Origin: CAZSVE01 sp964610175
Lineage (GTDB): Bacteria > Pseudomonadota > Gammaproteobacteria > HK1
DNA: 27,901 bases
Assembly (NCBI GenBank): GCA_964610175.1
Contig: CAZSVE010000039.1
Coordinates: 1 to 27,901 of the forward strand
Direction: 5' to 3'
Below the pieces are notes generated by a model. That model was not told the DNA's origin, ran no database searches, and saw only the letters and a list, made by a program, of their open reading frames with translations. Each line of letters begins with the position of its first letter. Position 1 is the first letter of the stretch. The translations under genes were made by a program, and so were the position numbers. Shown here in pieces: positions 17,010 through 24,505 of the stretch.

Positions 17010-17065
17010 GGGGACGAAAAACTAGGGGCAAAAAACATAGGGGCGAAAAACCTTTCGTCCCTACG
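17010..17065 (+). repeat. Degenerate copies of the palindromic repeat before the lolA-like gene
   Basis: Three imperfect tandem left arms (GGGGACGAAAAAC, TAGGGGCAAAAAACA, TAGGGGCGAAAAACC) are followed by one right arm (TTTCGTCCCTACG). The last arm pair, 17038-17064, can form a hairpin (TAGGG-CGAAA with TTTCG-CCCTA). It lies in the 117-base gap between the permease and the LolA-like gene. Confidence 0.85.
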
Positions 17066-17102
17066 ATGGATTCAACGATGAATTCGAAGGACATACACTC
17101 AA

Positions 17103-17852
17103 ATGTTATATAAAAAAATCATCGTGTTTTTCTGTCTGGTTCTCTGGCATTCATTCCCGTGGGCCGCTCCGACGGTTTGTTCCGAGACTCCCCAGTCGGT
17201 GCTCGACGAGGTGGATGCCATCCGGGCACCGGGCGATAATTTCGGCTTCTCCCTGCGGGTCGTGCACACGCGCCCCGATAAGGATGATCTTCGATACGAA
17301 TTCGACGTGCGCGTCAAGGAAAAGACGAAGAGCCTCGTCAGGTACACTGCCCCTGCCAGCGCCAAGGGTAAGATATTGTTGATGCTGGAAGAAAACATGT
17401 GGATCCATATCCCCGGTACACGCCGTGCCATCCGCATTTCTCCCCAACAACAACTCCTCGGTCAGGTCTCCAATGCCGATGTAGCGCGGGTGGTCTACAG
17501 TGTCGACTATCGGGCCGAAGAGATGGTTGCCGAGACCCGGGAGGGAACCGATGTCCAGCGTGTTATCCTAAAGGCCCGCAACAAAAGCCCCTACGAGCGC
17601 ATCGATCTCTTTGCCGCAAAATCCGACTGTCGTCCCCTGAAGGCGGCGTTCCACGCCCTCTCGGGCAGGCTCATCAAAACGATCCTCTACCGCGATTACC
17701 GGAAGGTCGCGGGGAGGCTTCGTCCCATGCGACTCGAAGTCGAGGACGCCATCAGGGAAGGGGAACGCACCGTGATGGATTACAGCGACCTCGGGGTCGT
17801 GGACACGCCCGACAGCTGGTTTCAGAAGAATTATCTGCCACGTCTGAAGTGA
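17103..17852 (+). CDS. LolA-like periplasmic outer-membrane lipoprotein/lipid-sorting protein
   Basis: 249 residues with an N-terminal signal peptide (MLYKKIIVFFCLVLWHSFPWA, probable cut before APTVC). The mature part resembles the LolA-like outer-membrane lipoprotein-sorting family: charged beta-strands (LRYEFDVRVKEKTKSLVRYTAPA), GKILLMLEENMWIHIPGTRRAIRIS, QLLGQVSNADVARVVYSVDY, and a C-terminal YRKVAGRLRPMRLEVED then VMDYSDLGV. Such proteins have a half-barrel pocket that shields acyl chains in the periplasm. Sited after LolD- and LolE-like genes and before a beta-barrel gene, it is well placed to carry the lipid across the periplasm. AAGGA lies 11 bases before the ATG. It is not the housekeeping LolA, which is shorter and differs in sequence pattern. 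Confidence 0.88.
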   Translation: MLYKKIIVFFCLVLWHSFPWAAPTVCSETPQSVLDEVDAIRAPGDNFGFSLRVVHTRPDKDDLRYEFDVRVKEKTKSLVRYTAPASAKGKILLMLEENMWIHIPGTRRAIRISPQQQLLGQVSNADVARVVYSVDYRAEEMVAETREGTDVQRVILKARNKSPYERIDLFAAKSDCRPLKAAFHALSGRLIKTILYRDYRKVAGRLRPMRLEVEDAIREGERTVMDYSDLGVVDTPDSWFQKNYLPRLK

Positions 17853-17873
17853 TCTCTCCCACGAATCCCGCTC

Positions 17874-19142
17874 ATGTCCTTTATTCGGACAAACCCGATA
17901 CGCTGTCTTGCCGTTGCGCTGTGCCTCCTGATGCTGCCGCCTGCAGGCCATGGGGAGCCCGAGGTACTCTCCGGTTACTTCCGGGCACGCCCGATTCTTC
18001 GAGCTGTTCGTGATTCTACGCCGAACAATCCCGGTGGCATCTTGTTCGACACCTCATCGCGGTATATCGAGACATTCGGCTTGCTGCACCTCGACATCGA
18101 CTACCGCAAGAGCAATTTTTTCTTTCAGGTTCGGCCCCGGTGCGAGACCGAGAACGAGCGGACCGAATGCAACCTCTATATCGATGAGGGTTATCTGGAC
18201 ACAGAGGTTGCCCCTTCCACTTTTGTGTTCGGCGGACGTAGAAACCTGGTCGACGGTGTTTCTCATGTGGCCAACCCGACCGACTTTCTCGGTGAGGACC
18301 AGGAACTCGACCTGACACTGGACGAGACAGAGCGCCGGGAGTTGCGCAAGGGTGTCTACCTTGCCGGGCTGCAGCATTTTTTCGACGACGGTAGCGCTGT
18401 TTCCGTTGCCGTCGCGCCACGCGTCGGAGATCTGCAAGACCAAAAACATCGATTGCAGCTGAAGCTTGCGTTGCTATATCCAGAGATCGATACGGATATG
18501 GAAGTCATCGGTCTGTTGACCACCGACCGGCCCGGCATTGGTGTAAATGTCTCGCACACGCTCAACGATTCGACGGTGCTTTATACCGAGTCGGCCCTGC
18601 GCCGGGGACGTGATCGCCCCGTCATCGTATCGAATGGGGACGAGGATCGAATCGTGGAGGGCGATCGGAACAGTAACTATTTCCATGGCGTAGTGGGTGG
18701 ACAATATACCTTCGACAGTGGCGTAAATCTGATTTTGGAACATCTGTACAACGAGAATGGCTACAGCTCCAGCGAATGGGGTGAAATTCAAGGTTTTTTC
18801 CGAGCCAACACAGCAGCGCTTTCCACGCCAGATTCTGTCCAGGCCGCTGCCGACCTCGCCCGGGGGAATCAAGCAATGATCGATAGGGATCTGCTGAGGC
18901 GGCAATACCTTTTCTCACGCTTGAATCATCCCCAATGGTGGGGTGATACCGACTCGTCTCTGATCCTGGTCAAGAGTATGAATGACGGAAGCTATCTTCT
19001 GCGTGGACGAATGGAAAAAGACATTACGGATCGTGTCCGCGTTGGGATAATGGCAGAATACATGGAGGGGGATTCCTGGGATGAGTTTGGCCTGCGTCCC
19101 TGGGATCAGGCATTTATATTCGATTTGAAATTTTTCTTCTAA
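17874..19142 (+). CDS. Outer-membrane beta-barrel protein of the export locus
   Basis: 422 residues. A signal peptide (about 1-27, ending PPAGHG) is followed by many short alternating strands rich in aromatic and charged residues (LLHLDIDYRKSNFFFQVRP; KHRLQLKLALLYP; GGQYTFDSGVNLILEHLYNE; LLRGRMEKDITDRVRVGIMAEYM). The chain ends in FIFDLKFFF with a terminal Phe, the usual outer-membrane protein assembly signal. I do not recognise a named family; it is porin-like. It starts 21 bases after the LolA-like gene, which suggests one transcription unit. It could be the outer-membrane acceptor or surface-display step for the cargo. That role is inference. Confidence 0.85.
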   Translation: MSFIRTNPIRCLAVALCLLMLPPAGHGEPEVLSGYFRARPILRAVRDSTPNNPGGILFDTSSRYIETFGLLHLDIDYRKSNFFFQVRPRCETENERTECNLYIDEGYLDTEVAPSTFVFGGRRNLVDGVSHVANPTDFLGEDQELDLTLDETERRELRKGVYLAGLQHFFDDGSAVSVAVAPRVGDLQDQKHRLQLKLALLYPEIDTDMEVIGLLTTDRPGIGVNVSHTLNDSTVLYTESALRRGRDRPVIVSNGDEDRIVEGDRNSNYFHGVVGGQYTFDSGVNLILEHLYNENGYSSSEWGEIQGFFRANTAALSTPDSVQAAADLARGNQAMIDRDLLRRQYLFSRLNHPQWWGDTDSSLILVKSMNDGSYLLRGRMEKDITDRVRVGIMAEYMEGDSWDEFGLRPWDQAFIFDLKFFF

Positions 19143-19474
19143 TGAGACTTCACTCCGAATCGATAGGTTATCGATCCCGGTGCGGAGGTAATGCCAGCCA
19201 GGCAAATGGGTTTTCGTCGAAAATTCGTCGAGTCGTGCGGGAATCGGCACAGGTAAGCAACGCCCTCGTCTCTCCAGGGCATCGGCGTCGGAAGCGCATT
19301 TAGTAGGCAGATCATGCTCCGCAAAACATTCGTTCACTTCGGTTTTGGTCAGCATCCACTCCATGAAACGCTGCCATAGGGAATCCCACCCGTTGGTCGT
19401 GCCCGTCTCCTCATTGCATAGCCACATGATAGCCGTGACTAAAAATCAGCCGAAACGAGGCGCTGGCTATGGGC
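19143..19474. other. Gap between the convergent barrel gene and SDR gene
   Basis: 332 bases without a supported gene. The minus strand is open for about 95 codons from 19427 down to 19143, and the frame continues into the barrel gene. The translation begins MWLCNEETGTTNGWDSLWQ and looks protein-like, but I recognise no family and see no ribosome binding site. It might be a decayed gene. I see no clear terminator hairpin for the convergent genes. Confidence 0.4.
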
Positions 19475-20446
19475 TCACGACATCTCCCGGATCATGTCTT
19501 TCAGCGCATCATAAGGCGGAGTGTAGATGAGGCCCAATTCCCGTTCTGCCTTGGTGCCATCGAAATCGATACCCTTTTGCGACGTCCTGATCTGATCCAC
19601 CGACATTCCCCATAGGGGGGGAGCCCTGAACAGATTTGCCACGACGGTGAGAAGTTCGGCGGTTGGCATCACCAGAAAATCGGGGAGGCTCATGAAGGGC
19701 AGGGGTACACCCGATATGTCCCTTACGGCTTCATTCATCTCCCCGATGGAGAGACGATATTTGCCAAGGAGGTATTTCTCTCCGATATTTCCTTCTTTTT
19801 CCGCCGCCCTCAAGATGCCTTCGGCGACATCCTCGACATGGACGAATACCATCGACGAATCTTCCAGCATGGTGGCCGGCAATTTCCGTTTAACAAGGTC
19901 ATCGACGTATCGTCCGGTGGCTTTGGGGTCCCCTGCCCCCAAGACGGGCGCGGGGAAAACCACGACCGCGGGTAAACCGCGCTCTTCGTGTAACGCCCAA
20001 ACGATGTCATCGCCGATGCGCTTGGTTCGGGCGTATTCGCTGAGGGGCGCCTCCGGTTCACTTTCCTCGGTAAAGGGACGCTCTCTGGGGCAACCGTAGG
20101 TCACGCAGGTGCTGACATGAATCACCTTGGAGACACCAAGGTCGATGGCGCACTCCATGACGTTCCGCGTCCCGTCGATATTCACACACTCGAAGATTTT
20201 GTTGTTGGGTTCCCAGAACGAATAGAGATTGGCAAGATGCATGACCCACTGGCATCCTTGCATGCCTTGACGGATCGAGCCTTTATCGGTGATGTCTCCG
20301 ATGATGATCTTGGCACCGACCTCTTCGAGATGGGTTACCTCGCTGGTCTCTCTGACCAGACAATGCATTCCATGTCCGGTCTGCGAGAGTTTCTCGACGA
20401 GTTTCTTGCCGACGAATCCTGTTGCGCCGGTGATGAATATATTCAT
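19475..20446 (-). CDS. NAD(P)-dependent epimerase/reductase, extended SDR (HpnA/dihydroflavonol reductase-like)
   Basis: 323 residues with the extended SDR layout: Rossmann GATGFVGKKL at 7-16, the acidic D51 in GDITD, VNIDGTRNVMECA, S112/T113 in HVSTCVTYG and the YxxxK pair Y138/K142 in EYARTK. The overall pattern, with a long C-terminal substrate domain ending YTPPYDALKDMIREM, resembles hopanoid-associated HpnA and dihydroflavonol/cinnamoyl reductase-like proteins. The substrate is unknown. It is convergent with the PKS/export locus, so it is not in that operon, though it could still act on the lipid. The ATG at 20446 gives the exact family N-terminus (MNIFITGATG). Confidence 0.88.
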   Translation of the reverse strand: MNIFITGATGFVGKKLVEKLSQTGHGMHCLVRETSEVTHLEEVGAKIIIGDITDKGSIRQGMQGCQWVMHLANLYSFWEPNNKIFECVNIDGTRNVMECAIDLGVSKVIHVSTCVTYGCPRERPFTEESEPEAPLSEYARTKRIGDDIVWALHEERGLPAVVVFPAPVLGAGDPKATGRYVDDLVKRKLPATMLEDSSMVFVHVEDVAEGILRAAEKEGNIGEKYLLGKYRLSIGEMNEAVRDISGVPLPFMSLPDFLVMPTAELLTVVANLFRAPPLWGMSVDQIRTSQKGIDFDGTKAERELGLIYTPPYDALKDMIREMS

Positions 20447-20597
20447 GGGTTTCTACCTGGAGAGTCTCGAGTGGAATCAAAATATACCCGGTTCGAGGCC
20501 GGGAGTCGGGATCGTTCTTCGCCCCCTCCGAGAATGAAAGGGGGCCGAATATGGGGCATTGCCGCACGCAGCAGTTTTCATGGTAACAAGTCACGTT

Positions 20598-20803
20598 GAG
20601 TATTTTGCTGATTTCCCGCTCATTTTCGCAAATGAGTCGCCATTTACAAAACACCAGCTTCGCTTTACCAATGCTGAATCACGCCCTAGCGAGGCTTCGC
20701 CTCAAACCGATGAAGCATGATTGAGGCTTGGTAAGCCGGAGTTGGTGCCTTGTAAAACTCGATCCAATCGTGAAGCTGAGCGGGAAATAAACAAATTAAT
20801 GGT
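20598..20803. repeat. Inverted pair of the ~110-bp repeat (MITE-like)
   Basis: The left arm (about 20608-20700) reads TTTCCCGCTCATTTTCGCA, AATGAGTCG, ACAAAACACCAGCTTCGCT and so on. The right arm (about 20700-20803) is its imperfect reverse complement, ending AGCTGAGCGGGAAATAAAC. The arms meet at GCGAGGCTTCGCCTC (20690-20704). This is the only place where two arms are joined as a complete symmetrical element, and no coding capacity is visible. A further partial end (GGTTCGAGGCGAAACTTCG) follows at 20801-20819. Confidence 0.8.
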
Positions 20804-21024
20804 TCGAGGCGAAACTTCGTTAGTCATCGTTTTCGACGATGAAAGACATGGGGGATCGAACATCGCCACGCGCAGCACACCTTCATGGGAGTTTTTTCCG
20901 ATACATGAAGAGGAAGGATAACCTTCCTCCTGATAGAATGCTTTTTTTCCGAAGGGCAAAGTACCCTGCTCACGGAGGGATGTTTTTCCCATGAAGGAAA
21001 ATACCCCTCGATGGAAGGGCAATG

Positions 21025-21135
21025 ATTTGTTTATTTCCCGATCAGCTTCGCAAATGAGTCGAGTTCTACAAAGAACACCAATTTTGCTTTACCGATGCTA
21101 AATCATGCCTTGTCGATTCGAGGCGAAGCTTCGCT
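21025..21135 (+). repeat. Dispersed ~110-bp repeat, plus copy upstream of tldD
   Basis: TTTGTTTATTTCCCG, CTTCGCAAATGAGTCGAG, CACCAATTTTGCTTTACCG, ATGCTAAATCATGCC and GAGGCGAAGCTTCGCT appear in the same order as in the other copies. It ends about 68 bases before the tldD start. An in-frame ATG within it (21095) is not a credible tldD start. Confidence 0.85.
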
Positions 21136-21202
21136 AAAGGAGGTTGTGGGGAATTTTTCACCATCTTTATCATCGGGCCGATTTCGAGCCTCGCAAATTA
21201 CC

Positions 21203-22648
21203 ATGACTAATATTCTCGATCTCGCAAAGACACGTATTCTCGACCCGGCCGGACTTGGAGAACACGAAGTCCGGATCACCCTGGATCGATTGCTTCGCCA
21301 TTCCATCGATCTTGCGGATATCTACTTTCAGTGTACGCGCTCCGAATCGTGGACCTTGGAGGATAATATCGTCAAAGATGCCGCTCATAGTATCGGGCAA
21401 GGCGTCGGGGTGCGCGCGGTAAGTGGCGAGAAGACCGGATTTGCCTATAGTGACGAGATTGCCTTTCCAGCCCTCGTCCACGCGGCGACGGCCGCCCGGG
21501 CCATTGCCAATCATGGAGGGAACGGAAAATTGCAGGCATGGCACCGAAGGGATGATAGCGTTTTGTACCAGCCCGATGATCCGTTTCCCAGCCTTACGGA
21601 GCAGGAGCGAGTAGATCTGTTACAGGCCATGGATGCCGAGGCCCGTCGACAAGACCCGCGTGTTACACAGGTTATCGTAGGGCTTTCCGGACAATTCAGC
21701 ACGATCCTGGTGGCGGGAAGCGATGGTACCTTTTGCGCCGACATGCGCCCACTGGTTCGCCTTGGCGTCCATGTCATCGTCGAGCAAAATGGCAGGCGCG
21801 AGCAGGGTAGTGCCGGTGGTGGTGGACGGTATGATTACAGTGTTTTCCAAAATGACAATCGGGGCCTTGCCTTTGCCCGCGAAGCCGTGCGCCAGGCATT
21901 GGTGAACCTTTCGGCCATTCATGCGCCTGCGGGTACCATGGCCGTAGTGCTGGGTCCGGGTTGGCCCGGAATTCTCCTGCATGAGGCCGTTGGTCATGGC
22001 CTGGAAGGGGATTTCAACCGCAAGGGAAGCTCGGCTTTCGCTGGACGAATCGGCGAGCGGGTTGCCACCGAACACTGCACGGTGGTGGATGATGGCACGT
22101 TACCGGAACGACGCGGCTCCTTGAACGTGGATGACGAAGGGACTCCGACGAGGTGTACCACACTCATAGAAAAGGGGATCCTTACCGGTTACTTGCAAGA
22201 CAAACTCAATGCGCGGGCCATGGGCGTGGAGTCCACTGGGAACGGGCGCCGGGAATCCTATGCACACCTGCCCATGCCGCGCATGACCAATACCTACATG
22301 CTTGCCGGAGAATATCCTCCCGAAGAGATTATCGGTTCGGTGGAAAAAGGCCTATACGCCGCCAATTTCGGTGGTGGTCAGGTGGATATCACCTCGGGTA
22401 AATTCGTTTTCTCCGCGAGCGAGGCCTACCTCATCGAAAAGGGCAAAATCACTCATCCCATCAAAGGCGCAACCTTGATCGGCAACGGTCCCGAGGTGCT
22501 GACAAGAGTCAGTATGCTCGGCAATGATCTGGCGCTTGACGATGGAGTTGGCGTATGTGGCAAGGAAGGGCAGAGTGTTCCCGTGGGGGTCGGTCAGCCA
22601 ACGCTACGAATCGATAGCCTTACCGTGGGTGGAACGGAAGTAGGGTAA
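21203..22648 (+). CDS. tldD: TldD metalloprotease subunit
   Basis: TldD is the active subunit of the cytoplasmic TldD-TldE (PmbA) zinc protease, known for maturing modified peptides such as microcin B17 and for degrading the antitoxin CcdA. The zinc motif HEAVGH is at residues 260-265 (H260, E261, H264). It is followed by GLEGDFNRKGSSAFAGRIGE, VDDGTLPERRGSLNVDDEGTPT, GNGRRESYAHLPMPRMTNTYM and the glycine-rich GLYAANFGGGQVDITSGKFVFSASEAYLIE, all TldD hallmarks. With ATG 21203 the length is 481 residues, as expected. The frame is open upstream into the repeat. A perfect-looking AAAGGAGG (21136-21143) is only two bases from an in-frame GTG and so does not define a start. No tldE/pmbA is in the window. 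The gene sits between oppositely oriented repeat copies. Confidence 0.94.
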   Translation: MTNILDLAKTRILDPAGLGEHEVRITLDRLLRHSIDLADIYFQCTRSESWTLEDNIVKDAAHSIGQGVGVRAVSGEKTGFAYSDEIAFPALVHAATAARAIANHGGNGKLQAWHRRDDSVLYQPDDPFPSLTEQERVDLLQAMDAEARRQDPRVTQVIVGLSGQFSTILVAGSDGTFCADMRPLVRLGVHVIVEQNGRREQGSAGGGGRYDYSVFQNDNRGLAFAREAVRQALVNLSAIHAPAGTMAVVLGPGWPGILLHEAVGHGLEGDFNRKGSSAFAGRIGERVATEHCTVVDDGTLPERRGSLNVDDEGTPTRCTTLIEKGILTGYLQDKLNARAMGVESTGNGRRESYAHLPMPRMTNTYMLAGEYPPEEIIGSVEKGLYAANFGGGQVDITSGKFVFSASEAYLIEKGKITHPIKGATLIGNGPEVLTRVSMLGNDLALDDGVGVCGKEGQSVPVGVGQPTLRIDSLTVGGTEVG

Positions 22649-22704
22649 GGGGCATTGCTTTTCCAATCACGGGTTTCGAGTATCGAACTTTCGTCACTTC
22701 TCCT

Positions 22705-22818
22705 GGCGAAGCTTCGCCTCAAACCAATGAAGCATGTTTGGTATTAGCAGTAAAGGAAAATTAGCGTTTTGTAACACTCGACTCATTTGCGAAGATGAGC
22801 GGGAGATAAACAAATCAA
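22705..22818 (-). repeat. Dispersed ~110-bp repeat, minus copy downstream of tldD
   Basis: It starts with the inner palindrome GGCGAAGCTTCGCC and continues CTCAAACCAATGAAGCATG, GTTTTGTAACACTCGACTCA, TTTGCGAAGATGAGCGGGA, GATAAACAAATCAA, the reverse complement of the plus copies. It begins 57 bases after the tldD stop and ends about 80 bases before livJ. Confidence 0.85.
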
Positions 22819-22897
22819 CAGGGGCCTGGCAGGATAGTGAAAAAGTTCATTCCTTACCTTTTTCAGCCATCGAACAAGTAATTTGGAGGTAATGACA

Positions 22898-24001
22898 TTG
22901 AAAAAACCGATAATAGCTATTTTGGTACTTGCCGGAATTGGCATGAGTGCATCAGGCAAGGCTGATATTCGTATTGCCCTGGTGGCGCCGATAACCGGGC
23001 AATCCGCTGCATTCGGTGAGCAGATGCGGCGTGGCGCAGAGGCAGCAGTAAAGGATATCAATAAAGCAGGAGGCCTGTTGAATCAGAAACTCATACTTGA
23101 AATCGGTGATGATGCATGTGATCCGAAGCAAGCCGTTGCCGTTGCCAATCAAATGGCCAACAAGGGTGTCGTATTCGTCGTCGGGCATTTTTGTTCAGGT
23201 GCATCGATCCCGGCGTCCGAGGTGTACGCCGAGGAAGGTATTTTGCAAATTTCACCGGGATCCACGAGTCCGAAGCTTACCGACCGGGGACTTGATAATG
23301 TGTTTCGCACCTGTGGCCGTGACGATCAACAAGGTGCCGTGTCAGGAGATTACATCGCGGATCATTTCAAGGATACGAATATCGCTATTCTTCATGACAA
23401 AACCGCGTACGGAAAGGGGCTGGCTGATGAAACGAGAAAAAGGTTGCGGGCACGCGGAAAGCAAGAGACGATGTATGAACCCTATACACAAGGTGACAAG
23501 GACTTTACCGCATTGGTAACCAAGATGAAATTGGCCGGAATCGGAGTCATTTTTGTCGGAGGTTATCACCAGGATATCGGTCTTATTACCAGACAAGCGA
23601 AGGATCAGGGTATGAATGCCGTGGTAATGGCCGGTGATTCAGTGGTAAACCAGGAATACTGGAGTATTACCGGAGAGGCTGGAGAAGGAACACTGATGAC
23701 TTTTAGCCCGGATCCTCGAAGAAACCCTACCGCTAAGGAGGTAGTGCGTAACTTTCAGGATCAGGGCTACGATCCAGAGGGGTATACCCTGTATACCTAT
23801 GGTTCGATCCAGACCTTTACGCAAGCTGCGGAATATGCTGGTTCCACGGAGATCGATGATCTGATTGCAATGTTGAAGAGTAAACAATTCGATACGGTGC
23901 TCGGAAAAATCACATTCGATGAAAAAGGCGACGTACGGGCACCGGGTTATATCGTATATGAGTGGCGTGATGGGCAGTACGATCATGTCGTCCGTAAGTG
24001 A
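22898..24001 (+). CDS. livJ: Branched-chain amino acid ABC transporter substrate-binding protein (LivJ/LivK-like)
   Basis: A periplasmic binding protein of about 367 residues. A signal peptide (KKPIIAILVLAGIGMSASGKA) is followed by the family start ADIRIALVAPITGQSAAFGEQMRRGAEAAVKDINKAGGLLNQKL, then GDDACDPKQAVAVANQMA, VVGHFCSGASIPASEVYAEEGILQISPGSTSP and NVFRTCGRDDQQG, as in LivJ/LivK. The GHFCSG and CGRDDQ cysteines fit the single disulfide of this family. Three starts are possible (TTG 22883, ATG 22892, TTG 22898). GGAGG at 22885-22889 is correctly spaced only from TTG 22898. It is an orphan: the only other liv gene here is livH, 21.7 kb away. It may serve that permease. Confidence 0.92.
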   Translation: MKKPIIAILVLAGIGMSASGKADIRIALVAPITGQSAAFGEQMRRGAEAAVKDINKAGGLLNQKLILEIGDDACDPKQAVAVANQMANKGVVFVVGHFCSGASIPASEVYAEEGILQISPGSTSPKLTDRGLDNVFRTCGRDDQQGAVSGDYIADHFKDTNIAILHDKTAYGKGLADETRKRLRARGKQETMYEPYTQGDKDFTALVTKMKLAGIGVIFVGGYHQDIGLITRQAKDQGMNAVVMAGDSVVNQEYWSITGEAGEGTLMTFSPDPRRNPTAKEVVRNFQDQGYDPEGYTLYTYGSIQTFTQAAEYAGSTEIDDLIAMLKSKQFDTVLGKITFDEKGDVRAPGYIVYEWRDGQYDHVVRK

Positions 24002-24074
24002 TCTTTGCACCTCGTAAGGCTACAGCAGCAAGGGGATACCTCGGTGCGTTTTGCATCGGGGATAACATACATTA

Positions 24075-24092
24075 CTAGCGAAGCTTCGCTAG
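24075..24092. repeat. Perfect 18-bp palindrome CTAGCGAAGCTTCGCTAG
   Basis: The centre (GCGAAGCTTCGC) equals the inner end of the ~110-bp repeat family, so this is probably a remnant of that element. It lies 74 bases after the livJ stop, and no T-run follows. Confidence 0.7.
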
Positions 24093-24217
24093 CTGCCGAC
24101 TAGCTGAATTCCTAATCTTACCCGAACAATCACCCATATTTTATTTGCTCCCTTCTCTGGAAAAGCTTCGACAAAATGATCAAAAAATTTCCGCTGGTTC
24201 CCAAGCGCAAGTGTAAG

Positions 24218-24276
24218 AACTCCCCTCCGGGAGTTGTAGCTTCCCAAGATCCATGCTCCCAAACTGGCTTGGGAGC
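24218..24276. repeat. REP-like hairpin pair
   Basis: The first stem AACTCCC/GGGAGTT (24218-24235) has a CTCC loop. The second stem GCTCCCAA/TTGGGAGC (24255-24276) has an ACTGGC loop. Related fragments (GGTTCCCAAGC at about 24196 and GCTTCCCAAG at about 24239) surround them. A short T-run at about 24285 could make the second stem act as a weak terminator. Confidence 0.6.
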
Positions 24277-24505
24277 GGGTGGAGCTTTTTGGTTTCGGCT
24301 AGGCCGAATCAGGAGCTTGGTCAAAAATATGCCCCCTGCATCGTTTGTCGGTTCTGAAATCGGGTGCGCTCCGATAGGGGGACACTCAATCTTCCATCCA
24401 TGCTCGGGGTAAACCCGAGTATCTAAAAGCAAAAATCAGCCACCCAATCAACCACAAGGATCATCCAGTGCTAAAAATCCTTCACGAGCTGCAGGGAGCA
24501 TTATC

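Larger units (their letters stand above)
20447..21202. other. Repeat-rich intergenic region upstream of tldD
   Basis: About 755 bases hold no supported gene. Three copies of the ~110-bp repeat lie here: an inverted pair at 20598-20803 and a plus copy at about 21025-21135. A shorter similarity is also present between about 20513-20582 and 20824-20890 (both contain a CGCAGCA block followed by TTCATGG). Minus-strand open frames in this region run through the repeats and look fortuitous. Confidence 0.6.
24002..24505. other. Intergenic region between livJ and tadA with palindromes
   Basis: No gene is supported. It contains an 18-bp perfect palindrome (24075-24092), two strong hairpins in the 24190-24290 stretch, and a CTCGGG-GTAAA-CCCGAG hairpin (24403-24419). 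Short open frames on both strands read through the palindromes and have no coding features. Confidence 0.55.

Noticed and set aside
21136..21148. Strong AAAGGAGG followed by an in-frame GTG as the tldD start
   Set aside because: The spacing of two bases is too short. The family N-terminus fits ATG 21203.
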